Shown one piece after another: positions 9,801-24,600 of a stretch of DNA of 64,000 nucleotides. The first letter of the stretch is position 1. The number at the start of each line of letters is the position of its first letter. The position numbers and the translations under genes were made by a program. Source of the stretch: Macrocystis pyrifera (lineage: Eukaryota; Sar; Phaeophyceae; Laminariales; Laminariaceae); NCBI GenBank assembly GCA_031763025.1, contig JASSKH010000001.1, positions 21,305,142 through 21,369,141 of the forward strand. The letters run 5' to 3'. The notes under the pieces are model-generated. The model was not told the origin of the DNA. It searched no databases and saw only the letters and a program-made list of their open reading frames with translations.

Positions 9801-12290
9801 CGAAACAAAACAAATCCCCGTTTTTTGTTTGGGTGTGTATGCCGGTGTGTGTGATTTGTGTGGCGGTACCGGATACTAATAGGTGCAAACCCTCATACCG
9901 AGTCCAATAACGGAACATGACACCAAATCCCTCAATGCCTGATATGGTTGTTCTACTTTGCTGCTTGGTTGAGGCTTGTTTGTACACTGCATGATCATGT
10001 GCTTCACAGGTATACATGAATGCTCGTACTTCTGCGTAGTCTTATGGCTTGGCGAAGCCAGGTATTCCATGATGTTCTCTATGAGTGTCGAACACTGTTC
10101 GCGATCTTTCCGACAGTGGCGTCCAGGACATGTACAGATCCCGGGTGTGGAGGCGAGGTGTCAATGACTCCAGGCGCGGTCGCAGAGATTGATGTCTCTG
10201 ATGGACTCTCGTGTCAAGAGTATACGCAGGTGTGGAAGATACCTGGGGATCTATCTATCTATCTGCCAAGGAAGGGACCTACAATGCGCCGAAGCAAAAA
10301 CACGAATGCACTCGACATTCCTTGCCGTTATCAGTGAGCTTCGCTACTGCCATCAGGTTGTACGTCCTTCTTCGAGCGAGGTCATTGCTCCTTTGTACCG
10401 CTTACTGCTGCTGCAGTCGTCGTCAAACCGCAGCTGCCGCATAAGGCCGCCGTGCCGCCCACTGGGTAGACTTACTTTTCGAGTAGTATGAAATGACTTA
10501 TGGGGGATGGGAGCTCTCTATAGCTCTCTACTGTCCTCTGTGGTCAATTTTATATTGTTACTGTTCAGGCGTAAAGGGAGGGGATGATGTCAGGTATCCC
10601 CTCCCCCTGTCGGAAGGGGCGAAGTTGAATAATTCGACGAGAAACTGCGATGAAAAACGTCGACTACCCTCGCAACAACAGTAAAAAAACAAAGAAAATC
10701 AGACGCGATAGAGAACTAACCGTGTTTTATACGTTCTGCCCTGAACACATTACTGTCACTGAGCCACATGAACGAGTACTGTCCTAACTTACATTTAGGT
10801 TTGGCGTTCATAAAAGCCCGTGCTGGTGTGTACGCGATGATGCTGGGCTCACACTTCCTCCTGATGATCAGGTAAGACACAACCCAGATAGTATCGAAGA
10901 GGCAAACATGCAGTCAGTACCAAGCCATACCACTATGAATGAAGTGCGGTTACAGACCGGGAGAATATTCCAAGTATCTAGGAATGCGTGGCGGTACTTC
11001 TCTAGAAATCGCACGAGGGCGTCAGTTACGGCGGCGCTCGTCCGGGTTATATTGGGCACTGATAAGTCCACCTCGTCAGAACCCGCGACCCCTCCCCGTC
11101 CTCCGGTCAAGCAGGTGTTGGCTGCGCCGTGCTGCCTGCCTCGCCCGCGGATCCTGCCGCACCCGACCTCGCAGGCAATGTGAGGTTCCAGGGCATCCGC
11201 ATGCGCTTCCTGTCGTTCGTGCTTGCGGCGGAGACCTGAGCCACCACCCTGCCCCGCTTGACTGGTAATAAATCTTTGGACCGATTAAGTGCCTTGTAGT
11301 GAAGCGGCGCTTCAGGATGACACCACCAACCGCAATGCTCGCATATTATGAGGCATGGCACAAATAACGTGAGGGCTTACGACAAAACGGTATATATATG
11401 ACGTCGTGTATTTGGGCACGAGCCACTGGAGTACAGCTAACAGCCGACCAAGCGGAGCATCAACCAACAAGATATCGATGTAGCATGTCCAGGACGGCAA
11501 GCGAAGCCCGCTGTATGTTTCCAAGACGAAATGGGCGAGGGATTCCAAACTCACTGAACACTCAACATGAAGGCGTGTATTTTGCTCGTGGTTCGGTTTT
11601 TCTCCGAGGATGAAAGACAGAATACCTGTCGCTGGGAACTCGCACAGGAGGAGGTTTATACCTGGTAGCTGTCATCAACTTGTGTGCGTTGCTAGATAGT
11701 AGACGGTAGTAGTAGTTGTCGACGTTGTCTCGTCGACACTGCAGAATATGTTTCGCTGTAAAGACTGCTGTGGTTGTTCAGTCACAGGACAGAAGACATC
11801 GAATCGGGGCCCAATGCCTTACAGCTGCTGTAGTATGGCTCACAAGAGAGAAGACATCCGGATCAAGGATCAGGCTCAGATACGTTACTGTTACTGCCGT
11901 GTCGTCTACGAGTAGTGCGACGTACGCGTACAGTAGCACCACCCAGAAACAACAGCATCACTGCTGCATCATGTTAAAATACTTACATGCGTACACTGGT
12001 ATGATATTGTTTTGGAGTCTGGAGTCGACCTCGCGTGGGAAAAACTCAACCCGGAATATCGGGATGCTGCTGTTGCTGCAGCCAGAGCTAGCTGTGCTCC
12101 CGACGGAGTGTTTGGGAGCCATGGCGCAGCAATCGTACAGACAAAAGCACACCAACAGAAGGGAGCCCAGAAAAGCAGTTTCGGCGGTTCCCGTTAGCCG
12201 CTCAGGGCGCCCAGCGGCACCGCCGTTTCTAGTAGCTTGTCGTTTGATCGATAGCTGCCCGTGCTTGATCGTGTTTGTTTGGTTTTGGAG
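6851..12290. other. Copy-A-specific 6.5 kb stretch, no gene recognised
   Basis: Most of this interval is absent from copy B, which jumps from the GGAAGT satellite straight to the equivalent of 13384. Short open frames (for example 8851-9114 minus, 9080-9427 plus and 10908-11268 plus) show no domain or splice pattern I recognise. A CT-rich motif of the type CCCCTCCCC-TG-CGGAAGGG occurs at about 9779 and 10596. A hairpin GGGAGGGGAT...ATCCCCTCCC lies at 10577-10608. A frame at 12012-12197 looks mildly protein-like (LNPEYRDAAVAAARASC) but is short. Confidence 0.45.
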
Positions 12291-12295
12291 GCATT

Positions 12296-13050
12296 CTACG
12301 ATAGATGTTCCTGGATTTTTGCGAGGCTCCTCGCTTAAGAAGCCCCACACCTCATCCGAAAACTGACTTCAGCAAAAATCAAATCGCATGCAGATGAATA
12401 ATCCCGTGGCCCAAGTATACCAAAACGTCATTTTTCGAAACAAGATCGGCATTCTGAAGATTTTGCGTCATGGAACCCCGTCATTCAGAAACCGTTTGGG
12501 CGGAAATGTGATACCTCTATCGTATACCGCGTCTTGGTCTCTCAAACCCGGAGACATAAAAACCCAGGATGTGTTTGACGCGTTCTACGACAGAGGTAGC
12601 ACATTTCCGCCAATTTGTTTTCTGCATGATGGGGCTCCTTAGCCCAAAGTCATCTCAAACCCGGAGACAAAAAACCCAGGATGTGTTCGACGCGTTCTAT
12701 GTTAGAGGTAGGACATTTCCGCCAAGACGTTTTGTGCATGATGGGGCTCCTTAGCCCAAAGTCATCTCAAACCCGGAGACAAAAAACCCAGAATGTGTTC
12801 GACGCGTTCTACGACAGAGGTAACACATTGCTGCCAAGACGTTTTCTGTATGATGGGGCTCCTTCCTTAACCCAAAATCGTCGGAACCCCAATCTTGTTT
12901 CGAAAAAAGACCATTTTAAGTGTGTACTTGGGCCATGGGATTATTCATCGGGATGCAATTTGATTTTTGCTGAAGTCAGTTTTCGGCTGAGGTGTGGAGC
13001 TTCGCAAGTGAAGAGCCTCTAAAAAATTAGGGGGAACCTCTATCGTAAAA
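12296..13050. mobile_element. Foldback/MITE-like element with about 160-bp inverted repeats
   Basis: The left arm, about 12296-12460, and the right arm, about 12887-13050, are inverted copies at roughly 80% by eye. They share TACGATAGA at the ends and GAAAACTGACTTCAGCAAAA and GATGAATAATCCC inside. Between the arms are three tandem units of about 112 bases. No transposase is present, so this is a non-autonomous DNA transposon. A target-site duplication is not clear beyond a possible TA. Confidence 0.85.
12541..12878. repeat. Three tandem 112-bp units inside the foldback element
   Basis: Units start with CTCAAACCCGGAGACA at 12541, 12654 and 12766. Each contains ATGTGTTCGACGCGTTCTA and ATGATGGGGCTCCTT. 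They explain the similar small open frames across the stretch, which are not genes. Confidence 0.9.
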
Positions 13051-13383
13051 GGTCTCGTTTGAGAGAACGCTTCATCACATACTACCAATCGTTCCGACGG
13101 GGGCTTCCCTACAGGCTTTAGTTTGAGCACCCTATAGTATGTTGTTGGCGTCGTCAAAATTTGAAACTTCGTTTCGCTCGAATTAAAACATTTCGGCTCA
13201 ATTTACTACAAACACGAAATCCATGCGCAGAAGGAACGCACTGCTCGTGCGGGTTCATTGACTCATGTAGTATTGATGCATTGTAGGGGTTTCCATACAC
13301 AGATACAGAGGTGTTGTACGGGGTAACGGGGAGTAGAAGCAATACTGAAATAACTGAGCCGGTTGTTCGATTTCGGCTATGTT

Positions 13384-15660
13384 TTATAACCGAAGACCTG
13401 GATTTAAAATGTCCAGTTTACGTTACCGAACATCGAGTCTCGGTTTCCAGTAAAAGCAAAAAAAATATATCGCCCCACACTGGTCGTGCGTATGTGCCCT
13501 TTCTTACTGCTCTCTTCAAACGTCGTCATAACCAGTGGAGTGCCAGCTGAAAATAACTGTTGTCGCAGAAGATTGCTCGATATTCACAGTGCTAAATGCT
13601 GCGGAAGAGGCCGGGCATTGTTCACGTCTGTAAGGTGAACTATTTGTTTTGAGTCGCTTGCGCACACTGTTCGCAGAGGGAGTTTCACTTGCTCTCCTCG
13701 GATCGGTTAGACGGAGAGGAGTACCCTGCAAAACACGCTCAATAGTTTCCACCTAGTAAGCGCGCCGCGCAGCCCAAGTTGTGCAGACGAGCGCGAGACC
13801 CCGAAGGCCCGCGCCGAGGCCGATTCCCCATCGGATGAGCGGCCTCGGGGCGAAAGGTGCCGAGCAAACCAAACGTTTAAGTTTTACGTTGTGGTATGCA
13901 GGTGCGACAATTCCGGGAAAATAGTTTTGTTGTAGAGCGTAACGTTCCCTTGCAGTCGCGATGCCTGCATTTATAGATCGTTCGAGTGGCACGACTCAAC
14001 CAAGTAGGGTCGCGATTGCCCAGGGTGTGCAGAAGAGCCGCGCATCAGTAAGGGTCGGACGCTCCAGCCGAAGCAGTTGTCACTGACGGGGCTCCCCAAC
14101 CGAGGACGTATACACTAGCTCTGAATCGCAAAATAGGTTTACAACAGGGTTCGTTAGATACCTAGCTAGACACCTAGCTCATGGGCTCGTGTGCCAAGCG
14201 TAGCGTATGGTGGTTTTCAATTGCAGGCAATATTGTGGTGCTACGTCTAACGTAGCACGATGCCAAACTTAATCCTACTTGCGTGTGTGTAACAGCACAG
14301 ATTGAAGGAAACCATATGTGATTCTCACCGGGAAGAGCACACATCGCGTGCTATACGAGTAAGTGAAGTAAATCACCGCCAGGCCTGCTCATGTCGGGGT
14401 TGCGCTACTACATTTTCAATCCAGACGCACAACAACAGAACATGCAAGTTTTGCACTCATTGTGGCTCTTGTTCGAGAGGGCTGCATGCTCCCACACGCG
14501 CTGCTACTGTGTATCTCCAGGCGCCGTTGAGGGTACTGAGCACCCTTCATGATTTGGTCACCCAGCTTCTCAGCCCCGCTCACGTCGCTGCTGTTACTGT
14601 AGGTGAGTCGCCCCAGTCTTGACCGGTTAAAACCGACCATCGCTGTCATACGCCCCCACAGAAGCAACGACAACCCTCTTCACTCACGTGATGGTCACTC
14701 TAAAGCACGAGAAAGGCGGTAAGAACGCACGAGCTCAAAGTTTAATTTCGTTGATTTCGCGGGTGACCCGGCGCTTGAACCCCAGCTTGCTCCGTGGGCG
14801 GCACGACGAACACGCTGCTGTACACACCAACATTTGTCAAACTTCCAATGACCGATCCTTGTGCGCGCGCAGCGTGCGCCACAGTTTGTTATGGGCGACG
14901 ACGGATTCACCATCTACACAATACCCTTCAAAGCTGAAATATAACACGCTAGGATACTCAGTACTGTCTCTACAGTAGGTTCCCAGGGGAGACCGGAGCT
15001 TGCCGACGTCTACGTCGTCGGTTTGTCAATACTTGAGCTCAACGTTTCAGAGCTCAGACCCTTCTCTTTAATCCCTTCGGCGACCTCGTCGGCCACCACG
15101 ACAGGCGAATACGTGGAGTCTTTCGAGTTCATCTCGACGGCAGAGATAGCGGAGTTCCAGCTGGCTACCGTGACGACTGTCATGCAAAGGGATAATATAC
15201 AGAAAACGAGATGGCAATTCAACGGAAAAAAACGGCGGCGGTCGATGGACCAAGCAAACATGTTGGCGAAAGCTGTTGGGCCGGCTGCCGTCGCCAGCGA
15301 GGCCAGCGTCATCGAGAGGCCGTTCATAGTGCCTCGCTGGGCGGGCTCGACTGCGTTATTGATCGCTAGAGCAGTGTTTATGAACATCTGTTGAGGGGGC
15401 GAGGGAGGCGTTCAAGGCGAGGGGGGGCCGGGGCAGAAGGGGGGGGGCGAGAGGCCAAGAGTGTGTCGCATCAGGGGTGTCTTGTTCTCAACACAGTTGT
15501 TGCGACGTCGAAATCGAGGTTACGCAGCGCTACAGCTGGCATGCCTAGTGTTACAATAGACTCTGCAGACACGTCACTTTGTCGAACGCTTGGCTCTGAA
15601 AACGTTCGGGCAGAGCGAGCGGGTCGCGATACATAATACTGTACGACGCTTGCTACAGAC
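13384..15660 (+). repeat. Segmental duplication, copy A, right block
   Basis: This block matches 61757-64000 in the same orientation at about 90% by eye. It starts at ATAACCGAAGACCTGG and includes the last exon of the transporter gene and part of its last intron. It probably continues past the window edge in copy B. Between 13384 and 15009 no gene is recognised. A frame at 13516-13752 on the minus strand is not kept intact in copy B. Confidence 0.92.
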
Positions 15661-18600
15661 GGAGCTACCACTGCCGAGAGAGAGAGACAGACGGGGAGAG
15701 GGGAGGCAGAGACGGTAGATCGCAAGAAACTCATGATTCAGCCCCACGTGCTACAACCGTTCGCGGCGGGATCCAACTCAACGGTGTATTTTTTTTTGCC
15801 ATAGCGGGCTGGACACCATGGCGCCACCGATACCTTGTCGGAGCCTCCACGTGGTTTTCGTGACCCCTTACCGCAGTTCGAATAGTTAAAAAAAAACAAC
15901 GGGCAATCGAAAATGATGTTACTAGTACGTGTTTTACTCGGGTAAATATTATTCGAGACATGTCTTGCTCGAACTACGTTGCGACGAATGGAAGAGGCAT
16001 AACACTGCCACTGCGGATGACCAATTGTTCTAGGAACTCTGCATGCTGGCAATTGGCGCCGTGGCCATCCCTTCCCCCCCCCCCACGCACTTACCCAGCC
16101 TGGTTTCCGGGACGGACCACCTCATCTCGTTCCCACACAAACGAGTCGACCTTTGGGCATTGACACATCCATGATAAGCGCCTTGAGAATATGCCCCTCG
16201 TTTCTATTAATAGTTTCAACATAACCGCGACAGAAGCCCTCACCGACTGTAATAACAAAAGTACAAAAATTTAACGGGCAGTCTCCTGTCCATTGGTCGG
16301 TTTACTTTTGATAACCAAAACCGGCAACATCGTTCGAACGGTTCGTAGGGTAACGTCAAACTGGTCGACACGCCCAGATAAATACAGTCCGTGGAAAGTG
16401 GTCTAGGCATTCAGTGGAATCAATATCGCACACAAGCATTCGTTCAGCATATGGAACACTCCCGAGCGAGAGACTGCACGGAAGAAGGCATGACACCTAC
16501 CACGTTCCCAGTCGAGTTGGAGAAGAGCAACAAGACCACTGAGGCTGCCGTGAGCACACCCTCGTAGTCGTGCAGCCGGGAGAGGAAGGGGTAGGCGAGG
16601 AAGCTGGGGATCGCGACGCAGCAGGCCCAGCGCTGCGACCTCGTCGGACCTATCCGGGAGACAATCCACGGGTAAACCAGGAACGTAAAAACGATCAAGC
16701 CTCCGCCACACGTAGAAAGGACCTGGAGCGGTGGAAGGCGTGTAGACGCAACCGAAGGTGAGCGCATTAGTGCAAAGTATAAAAGGGGGTTGTCATGACA
16801 CTAAACGCATGTGCGCAGCCAACCGCGAAGTATTCAAAGGTGTTTCAGAAGCGAAGGTCGGGGTGTGTGTATATTTTTGCTGGTTTCGGAAGCGGCGGTG
16901 GAAAAAACGCCGACTTCAGGCCAAACCGGGTACCGAGAAATCACCAACCAGTCGGCATGTAGTGAGAGCAAGAACGAGGTGCACAACAGCGTTGGTCTGA
17001 GTGGCAATGGCGACTACCTACCTGCTCGACGATTGGCAAGCACAGCCTGAATGGTCGGCGCCGCTCACTGCCCATTTGCAAAACGAATTCAGTCCTTTTT
17101 TGATACTGCATGCATGCCAGCGCATAACGGCAACATGTTAGGTGCCAGAATCTAGCAAAACGCCTGGAAGAGCTAAGTCAATGAAATCATGGACGAACGC
17201 ACGCAGATACGAAAAGCGGAAAGAAAGAGACAAAATACTCGGCGCTTGCTTGATCGAAGCGTGCGACCAGGTACCCCATACCTTTCCTACGTCTCGAGTG
17301 GTCCAATCCAACCCCCCGCTGCCCACGCTGCTGATCGCCCAAAGCGGATACACTTCGTCAGATCCAGTGTAGAGAAGCTGACACGTGTCAACAGGTGAAG
17401 AAGTGGGAATGAGGGCGACGTACACAACAGTAGTATAGACACTCACGATGCCGGGTGTTGAGGGGGGCACTCGGTGATTGTCGGATGTGTTTTCGACGTG
17501 TGATCCAAGTTTTCAATGGCAAAGGTGTTGATGTCCGGCGAGGTGTATACCTCCTGCGACCCAATATATATCAACTGCGGGTCAAACGTGACATGTGACG
17601 AGCGGGCACGATACGAACGGCAATACCTTGACGCTTAGAAAGTGCACACATCGCCCAGTTGCAGGCGAAACGCTTAGCCGAACCGGAAACGAACGCACAA
17701 TAGGGGTACGCGCCGCACGGATTCCACGCCAGAACACCCTCCAGAGAGACACGTTCGGAGAGCAACCCTGAGCTACAGCCATGCGACCTGCCAACATACA
17801 TCACACGTACTGTACAGTACTATCTTAGATAGAAGACCTGGACAAGCTTTTCTCACCGAAATTAAGACGTATACGAAGAGTGGAGTGCGGACCCGCTTGT
17901 CTTTGAGGAGCTTCATGGGCAGAAGACACCCCGTCAAGAGGGCCGTGCCTCTCCCCCCTCCTCGACTTGCGCCACCACCCGCATGGAACACCTCGCCCTG
18001 TCCTATGCCTTCCCCCGTCGACCGCCCGTTTCCATCAGCACCGTCGTGTATCCCACGCGTCTTTCCTCCCACCCGCACTCGCGCCCCACTGGGCGATCGC
18101 AGGTGTTGCGAAACGAGGGGTAGCTCCTCATCAGCTCGTTCCTTGATGCTGCTTCCGCCACACTGATAATAGTTGCTGCCGTTCGCGAACTGGGGATCAT
18201 AAACGTTGTCAAGGCAGGCCGTACGGCTACTCCTTCCCTCGTCCGCTGCCGCCTCCTGGCTGTGAAGCTCCGTCGTCGGCGTCAAGATGGGCTCAAAGGT
18301 GGGCCTGCGTCCAGACAAGGTGGCCACGTATTTGGTACTCCTCATAGCATTTCCCGACATTATCGTTACTCCATTGCGGGTTCATTCGCTGTTTCTCCCC
18401 CCTTTGGTAAAACTACCCCAACCATAGCAGGCCTTGTCAAATTCCACTGGTCGGTCTGAAAAAAAATGCGATCGTTACTGGCTCAAGTGGACAACTATTG
18501 TCTTTTACGATTATCAAGTATGTTTACCCTGGTTGGGGTCCGTTTGGTCAATCATGAGTCCACACACAACAATGCTTGTACTACTGCTAGTGTTGTAGAC

Positions 18601-21600
18601 GTTCTTTGACTGGGGCATTTTTTTCGGGGGGAGAGGAGCGAGAGTTCGCTTAAAGAAGAAGGAATGGCATTCTCCTGGCGCATAGTGGAAAAAGGTTTTT
18701 GGCCCAGTATACAGCAAGGCGATATTAAACCAGGGCTCTAACGCCCCAACCGACACGTCATCTGACCGGGCTACTGGTCGCGCCCTAAATGGGGGTAAAC
18801 GCAGTGGCCATGCAAAGCACAGGAGTTGTAACTTATCCCAGTCGTGCGCGCAACCCCCGAAAGGTACCTGTCGCCACCGTCGGGGACGTCTAATGTCTCT
18901 TCGAGGCAGAAAAAAACCAGAAGCAGGCTCACCAAGGCCAGGCTTGCTCCGAGGATGTTCGGAAGCAAGTACGGGAACCTGATTGGTTCGGAATTCGGCA
19001 GGCAACACAACAGCATAAACGACAAGAAGCGACGATCACTTTACTGTCTCCATGTTTCAGTGAACGAGCTACTTTGGATTTGAGATGGATCAGTTTTCCA
19101 GTAGCACAATGCAAACTATCTAACAGCCGCAGACCATCCGCTTTCTCGCTTGATGACGCCGACAAAGCAGTTCGGCATGGAACAAGATACAAAAATTGTG
19201 TACGGCCCTGTGGGCGGCTTTGCCAAGCGTTAGCCTGAGAGATTAACGCACGCAAACAGGCGCTGATGCTGGAAAGCACGCTAAGCGCTTTTTCATATTA
19301 AGCGGTTGTCTTGTACGAAGACAGACGTTTCTGGGCTATTCGTTCCCGAATGCTGTAATGAGATGGCTCATTTCGTCGAACAGCTTACGTTCTTTGGCTC
19401 AAATAGGTGCAATGGCAACAACCGAGGCCAACCCCAAGGGCACCGGCAGCGCCGAGAGCGAAAAGCCAGCGACACAATCCAATGCGCAAGTAGTACATCG
19501 TGACAAGGAAAGTGCGTACGGCAGATCCGCGGGACTTGCTACGGGAAATCACGAACGGCTGCTACAGCAAAAACCGGTGATAATAAATAATCATGCCCGG
19601 ATTTTCCAATGTATCCATGACGAACTCACTACAAACAAAGAACCTCAAAACCAAGAGAAATACGTACACGCGTATATCTACCTATGCTCGATGAGCACGT
19701 CAGGTATACGACGTGGTACTCTTGCTGAACAATTATAAGTATGCTATCATACCGGTACCATCTTGGTACCGATCTCGAAACAATGTCGGAGCACTTAGAA
19801 TTTATTGACCGTTCACCATTAATTATCGACGTACTACGCATTACCCATCGCATCTCTTCTGGCTGAGAGTATTTCTAAATGTTTTCCTATACATGTATTG
19901 CTAACGTATTCTATCCAGTGAAATTGCATCGTATGTGCAGACTTTTTACCTCCGGCGATAGGAGACACAATTTTTTACGTCAGAATACTTTGTCACGTAC
20001 GGCGGACTGTCGTTCCGCCAATTTAGGCGTGACGTCCTAACGTACATCCCTGATTGAAACACAGCCGAACAGACGAGGACGCACTGGCAAAATTTGCAGC
20101 TGCTGCAGGCAAGACCTGGCGACCATTGGAGGCAGCCCCCTTCAACAGAAAACCTCTCTTGTTTGCATGAAGATCACCTTCCGAACAGCCCCGTCTTCGA
20201 AAACATGGTTGTGTCATGGTTCGCCGGTTCCGCCAGAAGGCCACCAAGGCCAGAGCCGATGATAAGTCCAATCGACCAGCTCCCTTGGTAACGAGATATA
20301 TGCAAACGTCGGCGACGCGTTGACTACGGCAATCAAAACAGTACAGGCAACATTCGCGGGGTGTAACAGGCAACACAATAGTAATGTTGCAGTTGTAGTG
20401 GGGAACGGACTACAGCCGACGCGGCAGTGAACAGGTGAATTGGCGCCTTTTAACTCTCTTGGCTGTATCAGACTGGGATATATTGCCCCCTGGTACTTGG
20501 TTTGAGCCCGACTTACTACTGTAGCTCTGCGATGGCGTCACCTGCGAAGAAGCTCATACCGACCGCCTCGTGCTCGCTTCCGCAAACCTCGGAGATCATT
20601 GTCCTGCCTGTCCCTACTATGCCGGACATTGCTCCGGTAAGAAACCTGCTCCGACGCAACGGTGTAAGTTTTTATGCGTCAACCGGAAGTGCCGAACTGA
20701 AGGACCAGCAGCCTTGCTCCCTTCAGTTCTTGCGGTGCTTTTGTTGCGGGCGAACCGCTTGAAAATCGACGGCGGGTATCGTCGTATTCTCTGCATTTTT
20801 GGTACACCGATTGCACATACCTTCTTATTCATAGCTCTACCATGTGACAGGTGTGTTGATAAGCAAGTCAGCCACGATTTATGTTTTTGAGCAGCAATCC
20901 GAGAGGTAAAAAGAAAAGGTGAACACACATTATTGACCCGACGAGACAGAACCTCCACAAGCAGACGCGCCCCTCACCTGCATGCAACAGCCCAAATAAA
21001 CGTAGTGGACATGCCGAAAGCGACTGATAGGGAAGCTATGGAACACAGCCCAATATACAGAACCAGCAATCGACCGTAGCGGTCGGCGACATGACCCCAG
21101 AAGTACGACCCCGACAAGCGCCCGAGCATGAAGGCCGACGACAGGTAACCCGCGTAGAAACCTGTGCGTCGTGGACATGCGGGTGGACACACATAGGCGA
21201 GCAGCAGTAACTAGAGGGCCCAAGGGTCGACTTCAGAGGATGACCACACGCAGGCACCCAACTCTGAAATTTGTGGTCGTGTTTCTCTGGTCGAGCGATG
21301 CCCCGCCCGTGATATAGCCTAAGGTCTTCTTCTGATTTATCCCAGGGCTCTTCCGACCGCTCCTCGTTAGGCCAACCATCTGTGCATGGAGTGATCGAAA
21401 ATATGTCGTCAAGCTTAGGTACGACCTCATCACCTGTACCCGATGACTCGGTCAGTTGGACACGCTCACTAAAATACACCCCGTGTACCGGTCTACCCTT
21501 CACTAAAATACCGGGAGTATGGGTCTTGTTTCGGTACCGCCTTGATACTGGTACTTGATAAGTCGGTACGCTCCGTACCACCTTCATACTCGTACCCGAC

Positions 21601-24600
21601 ACTACGACACGGTCGGTGCGAGCTCGATACCGGTGCCCTACACTTCGGCAAGATCGATACGCTCAACCAAGTACACTTCGAATACCGGTATACCCTCGAC
21701 CACTTTGTCCGGGGTACGGGTATTTGCTCGGTACGAGCTCGATACTAGTACCAGACACCCCAGTAAGTACGATACTACATGAATATAGGTACATGACACT
21801 TCTGTAAGTTCGATGCGATCTAAATATTGGTAACCGCCACTTCGGTACGTCCCGTACACCCACAGCAAATACCCCGGGTATCGGTATACCCTATCGCTGT
21901 GAGTCTTGCAAGATTCTGTTTCAATATGGTGACACCTTGAAGGCAGGCATTTTGGTCAAGGAACAACCCCGCCCCCCCCCCCCCCCCATTTTGTCAAAAA
22001 CCAGGAAAGTCCCACTCTAAAGCCCGTGCATAACTACCCGATATCGGGGTCATTCAGGCCTGTTTTCAGCATTTAGCAATAAACGAGGGGACAGAGGAAA
22101 ACACGTCCTACTAGCGGCCTTAAAAGGGCACTAGCGCGAGATGCCCGCTGCGACCGCTCGAGGCGCATGCATGGCGGTCGAGCGCGGACGGAATACGTCA
22201 ATTGCGAAATGGGCAATGTGTGAATACAAGAGGCGTAGTTGGTGGGTGCTGTACACTAAAAATAATGTCGTGTTTTGCACTATTGCTATCCAAGGTATAC
22301 AGCATAGTAGAAGCTCGAAAATGGCTGGTATATCACACTTAATCGCGTCGCGGGAAGAGAATGTCACTCGGGAAGAGGATGTAACCGTACTATTGCCGAA
22401 AAACGATCGATTTTACCGGTCAAACAACGCCTGGATCAAGACGCTTTTCCCCCTCCCCTGTCCGACCAAACCCAAACCACAACAGAGTCAAACCTCCTAC
22501 CAAATAATATGCCAGGTATGGACAAGTGAAACAAACTCTCCGCGGAGTATGGCAGGAGGCAATGCTGCCTGGTATTTCATCTATCGTGCCACAGACACGG
22601 CGAAAATAATGTGTGGTGTGGTCGGCGTTCCGGCGGCCAGCCTAGTCTCATTCACGTTTGAGGAGGGTTCCACTGTTCACGTGTACTGCAAACTCTTGAG
22701 TGTTTCCACTCTTCTACGGTAGTAACGTGTTTTCTGTGATGGATGTCCCCTACACCGCCAACTGGCGCGAAACCGTGCTTATGGCTAAACATTGCCGATC
22801 ATGACCATACTAACAGAGTAGTATTTCTGTAATCCTCTATACTTTTTGCCCTATTCCCCTGCATGCTTATGGTGAGCAGGTAACTGATGCCACGGCACGA
22901 GTTTTCGTAAACTTTAGGTGTGTTTTATGCAACAGGCCCACACTACCTGCACATACCAGGTACGCTACCAATTCAAGAAATAGACTACTTAGTATAATTG
23001 TCAGCGTGGTGAGCTTCCGAATACAATCGTGAACATAATTCGTTCCCCTCTATTGCCACAACTTATAGGGGTAGGGGCGCAAGAAATTATTTTATGAATG
23101 ACTTGAGCAATTAGTACCAATACCGTCAGGTAGATTACCTAACATTGACCAAAGAAGTAAACGATATATTACAATCCCTTTGGGGTTAGTTTCTATTTCC
23201 TTTGAAAAAACTCTCAATTTTCGTGAACGCATCTTTTGTAGGGGTTGTGTGGAAGACAGGATCGGAGATACCTATCTTAGATCACGTAACACCTACCCTC
23301 GGGAAGAAAACGTCGCCGGTCAAGCAATATCAGATCTCGGGTCACGAATGGTCTCACGTCATTGACGGTGTTAACCCGTCCCAGGGATATCGCTATCGGG
23401 AGAGTATTCCGTCGCAAGACTCTGGGGGGGACTAAGTCCTCCCCACCGAGTCAGGCTAGGTCAAGCATCTTCTTGCTTCATATCAACGAGATTGTTATCT
23501 TCGGCTTACGTCGGCCGTAACGACGGCTACAAGGAACCCGCGCCTCGCGATCTCACCACGGCGACTTCTCCGCGACCTCTTCCCAGGGACGTCTCCGCGA
23601 CTACACCGATACGAACGACGAGCACAGGATCTACAATGGTGACGACCGTGGGATTTGATACCACGAGTACGAATGCGTGACGACCTTAACGCCGACAGGG
23701 TTACGTTCGACACTGAACCCCACGGTCCGCTTGAAAAATGGGGCGGGTCGGTGAGCACCGACTGCTCCAAAGCCCGCAAAGCGAAGATCGCAGAAGGCAA
23801 AGAGTGCGATTATTTGACTTGTGGCCACCGCGACTCTCACTCGCGCCCCGAGTGCCGGTTGGCCAAGGCACAAGAAATGGTTGGGTTTGTCAGTATGGCT
23901 GATAAGTGAGGGGGGCCGCGCCGGTTGCCTCAAACCGGTTCGAATAGTAGCTAAGCTAGGACCACCGAGCTCACGGTGCAAACGATAGCGCAAGCAGCTA
24001 GCGTAACCGTAGCCGGCGTCGGTAGATCTAGTGATAAGAGGAGGGGCAAACGTGGCCGAAAAACGGGCGCCACCTATCTGGCGAACATGGGTGCAAGACA
24101 CGTACATGCAGACAACCGGTCGAAAACTGTCAACAAACTCAGCACATATGCAGCAGGTTCCGAGCGTTTTAGCAGTACAGCATCGAGTGGGACACACGGT
24201 AGAAACAGGCAGAGTTGACAAGAATAGTCAGCGTCAGAGTGATACGTGTTCATCAGCCGTGGTACTGCAAGCCTTGTATGTTTCTGCTGTGATAAGCAAT
24301 TTAAATGAGAAGATGGATCATCATCAAGCGTTTTCATCATGCGACGCTAACCGGGAAAACACATTTTGATGCTTTCCACTCGTCAGCATGGAGTGGTTAT
24401 CCCAAATATCCAACCGCTTTATGAAACGCGTACGAGTAAACGTCAGAGTCAACAATCATCCTGTGCACAATGTCACCATTGACACAGCAACCGATGTACA
24501 GTGCATTTCTGTTAACTTCGTTCAGACACACCTCACGATGAAAAACACTGAAATTATGCAGTGCACGCGGGAGCGATCAACGTCAGCAGTGCTGGCGGCT

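Noticed and set aside
11716-12366. 216-codon frame
   Set aside because: It has Ser/Thr-rich, low-information sequence and runs into the left arm of a foldback element. No conserved motif.
20617-20958. 113-codon minus-strand frame between transporter exons
   Set aside because: It overlaps intron 2. The real exon (20645-20542) uses a different frame with clear MFS motifs.
21036-21602. 188-codon minus-strand frame next to exon 2
   Set aside because: It is out of frame with the transporter exon it overlaps, and its remainder is the degenerate GATACCGG repeat.
22141-22722. 193-codon frame within intron 1 of the MFS gene
   Set aside because: It has an ATG and a fair length but no recognisable domain, no helices or motifs and no context. 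Chance cannot be excluded.
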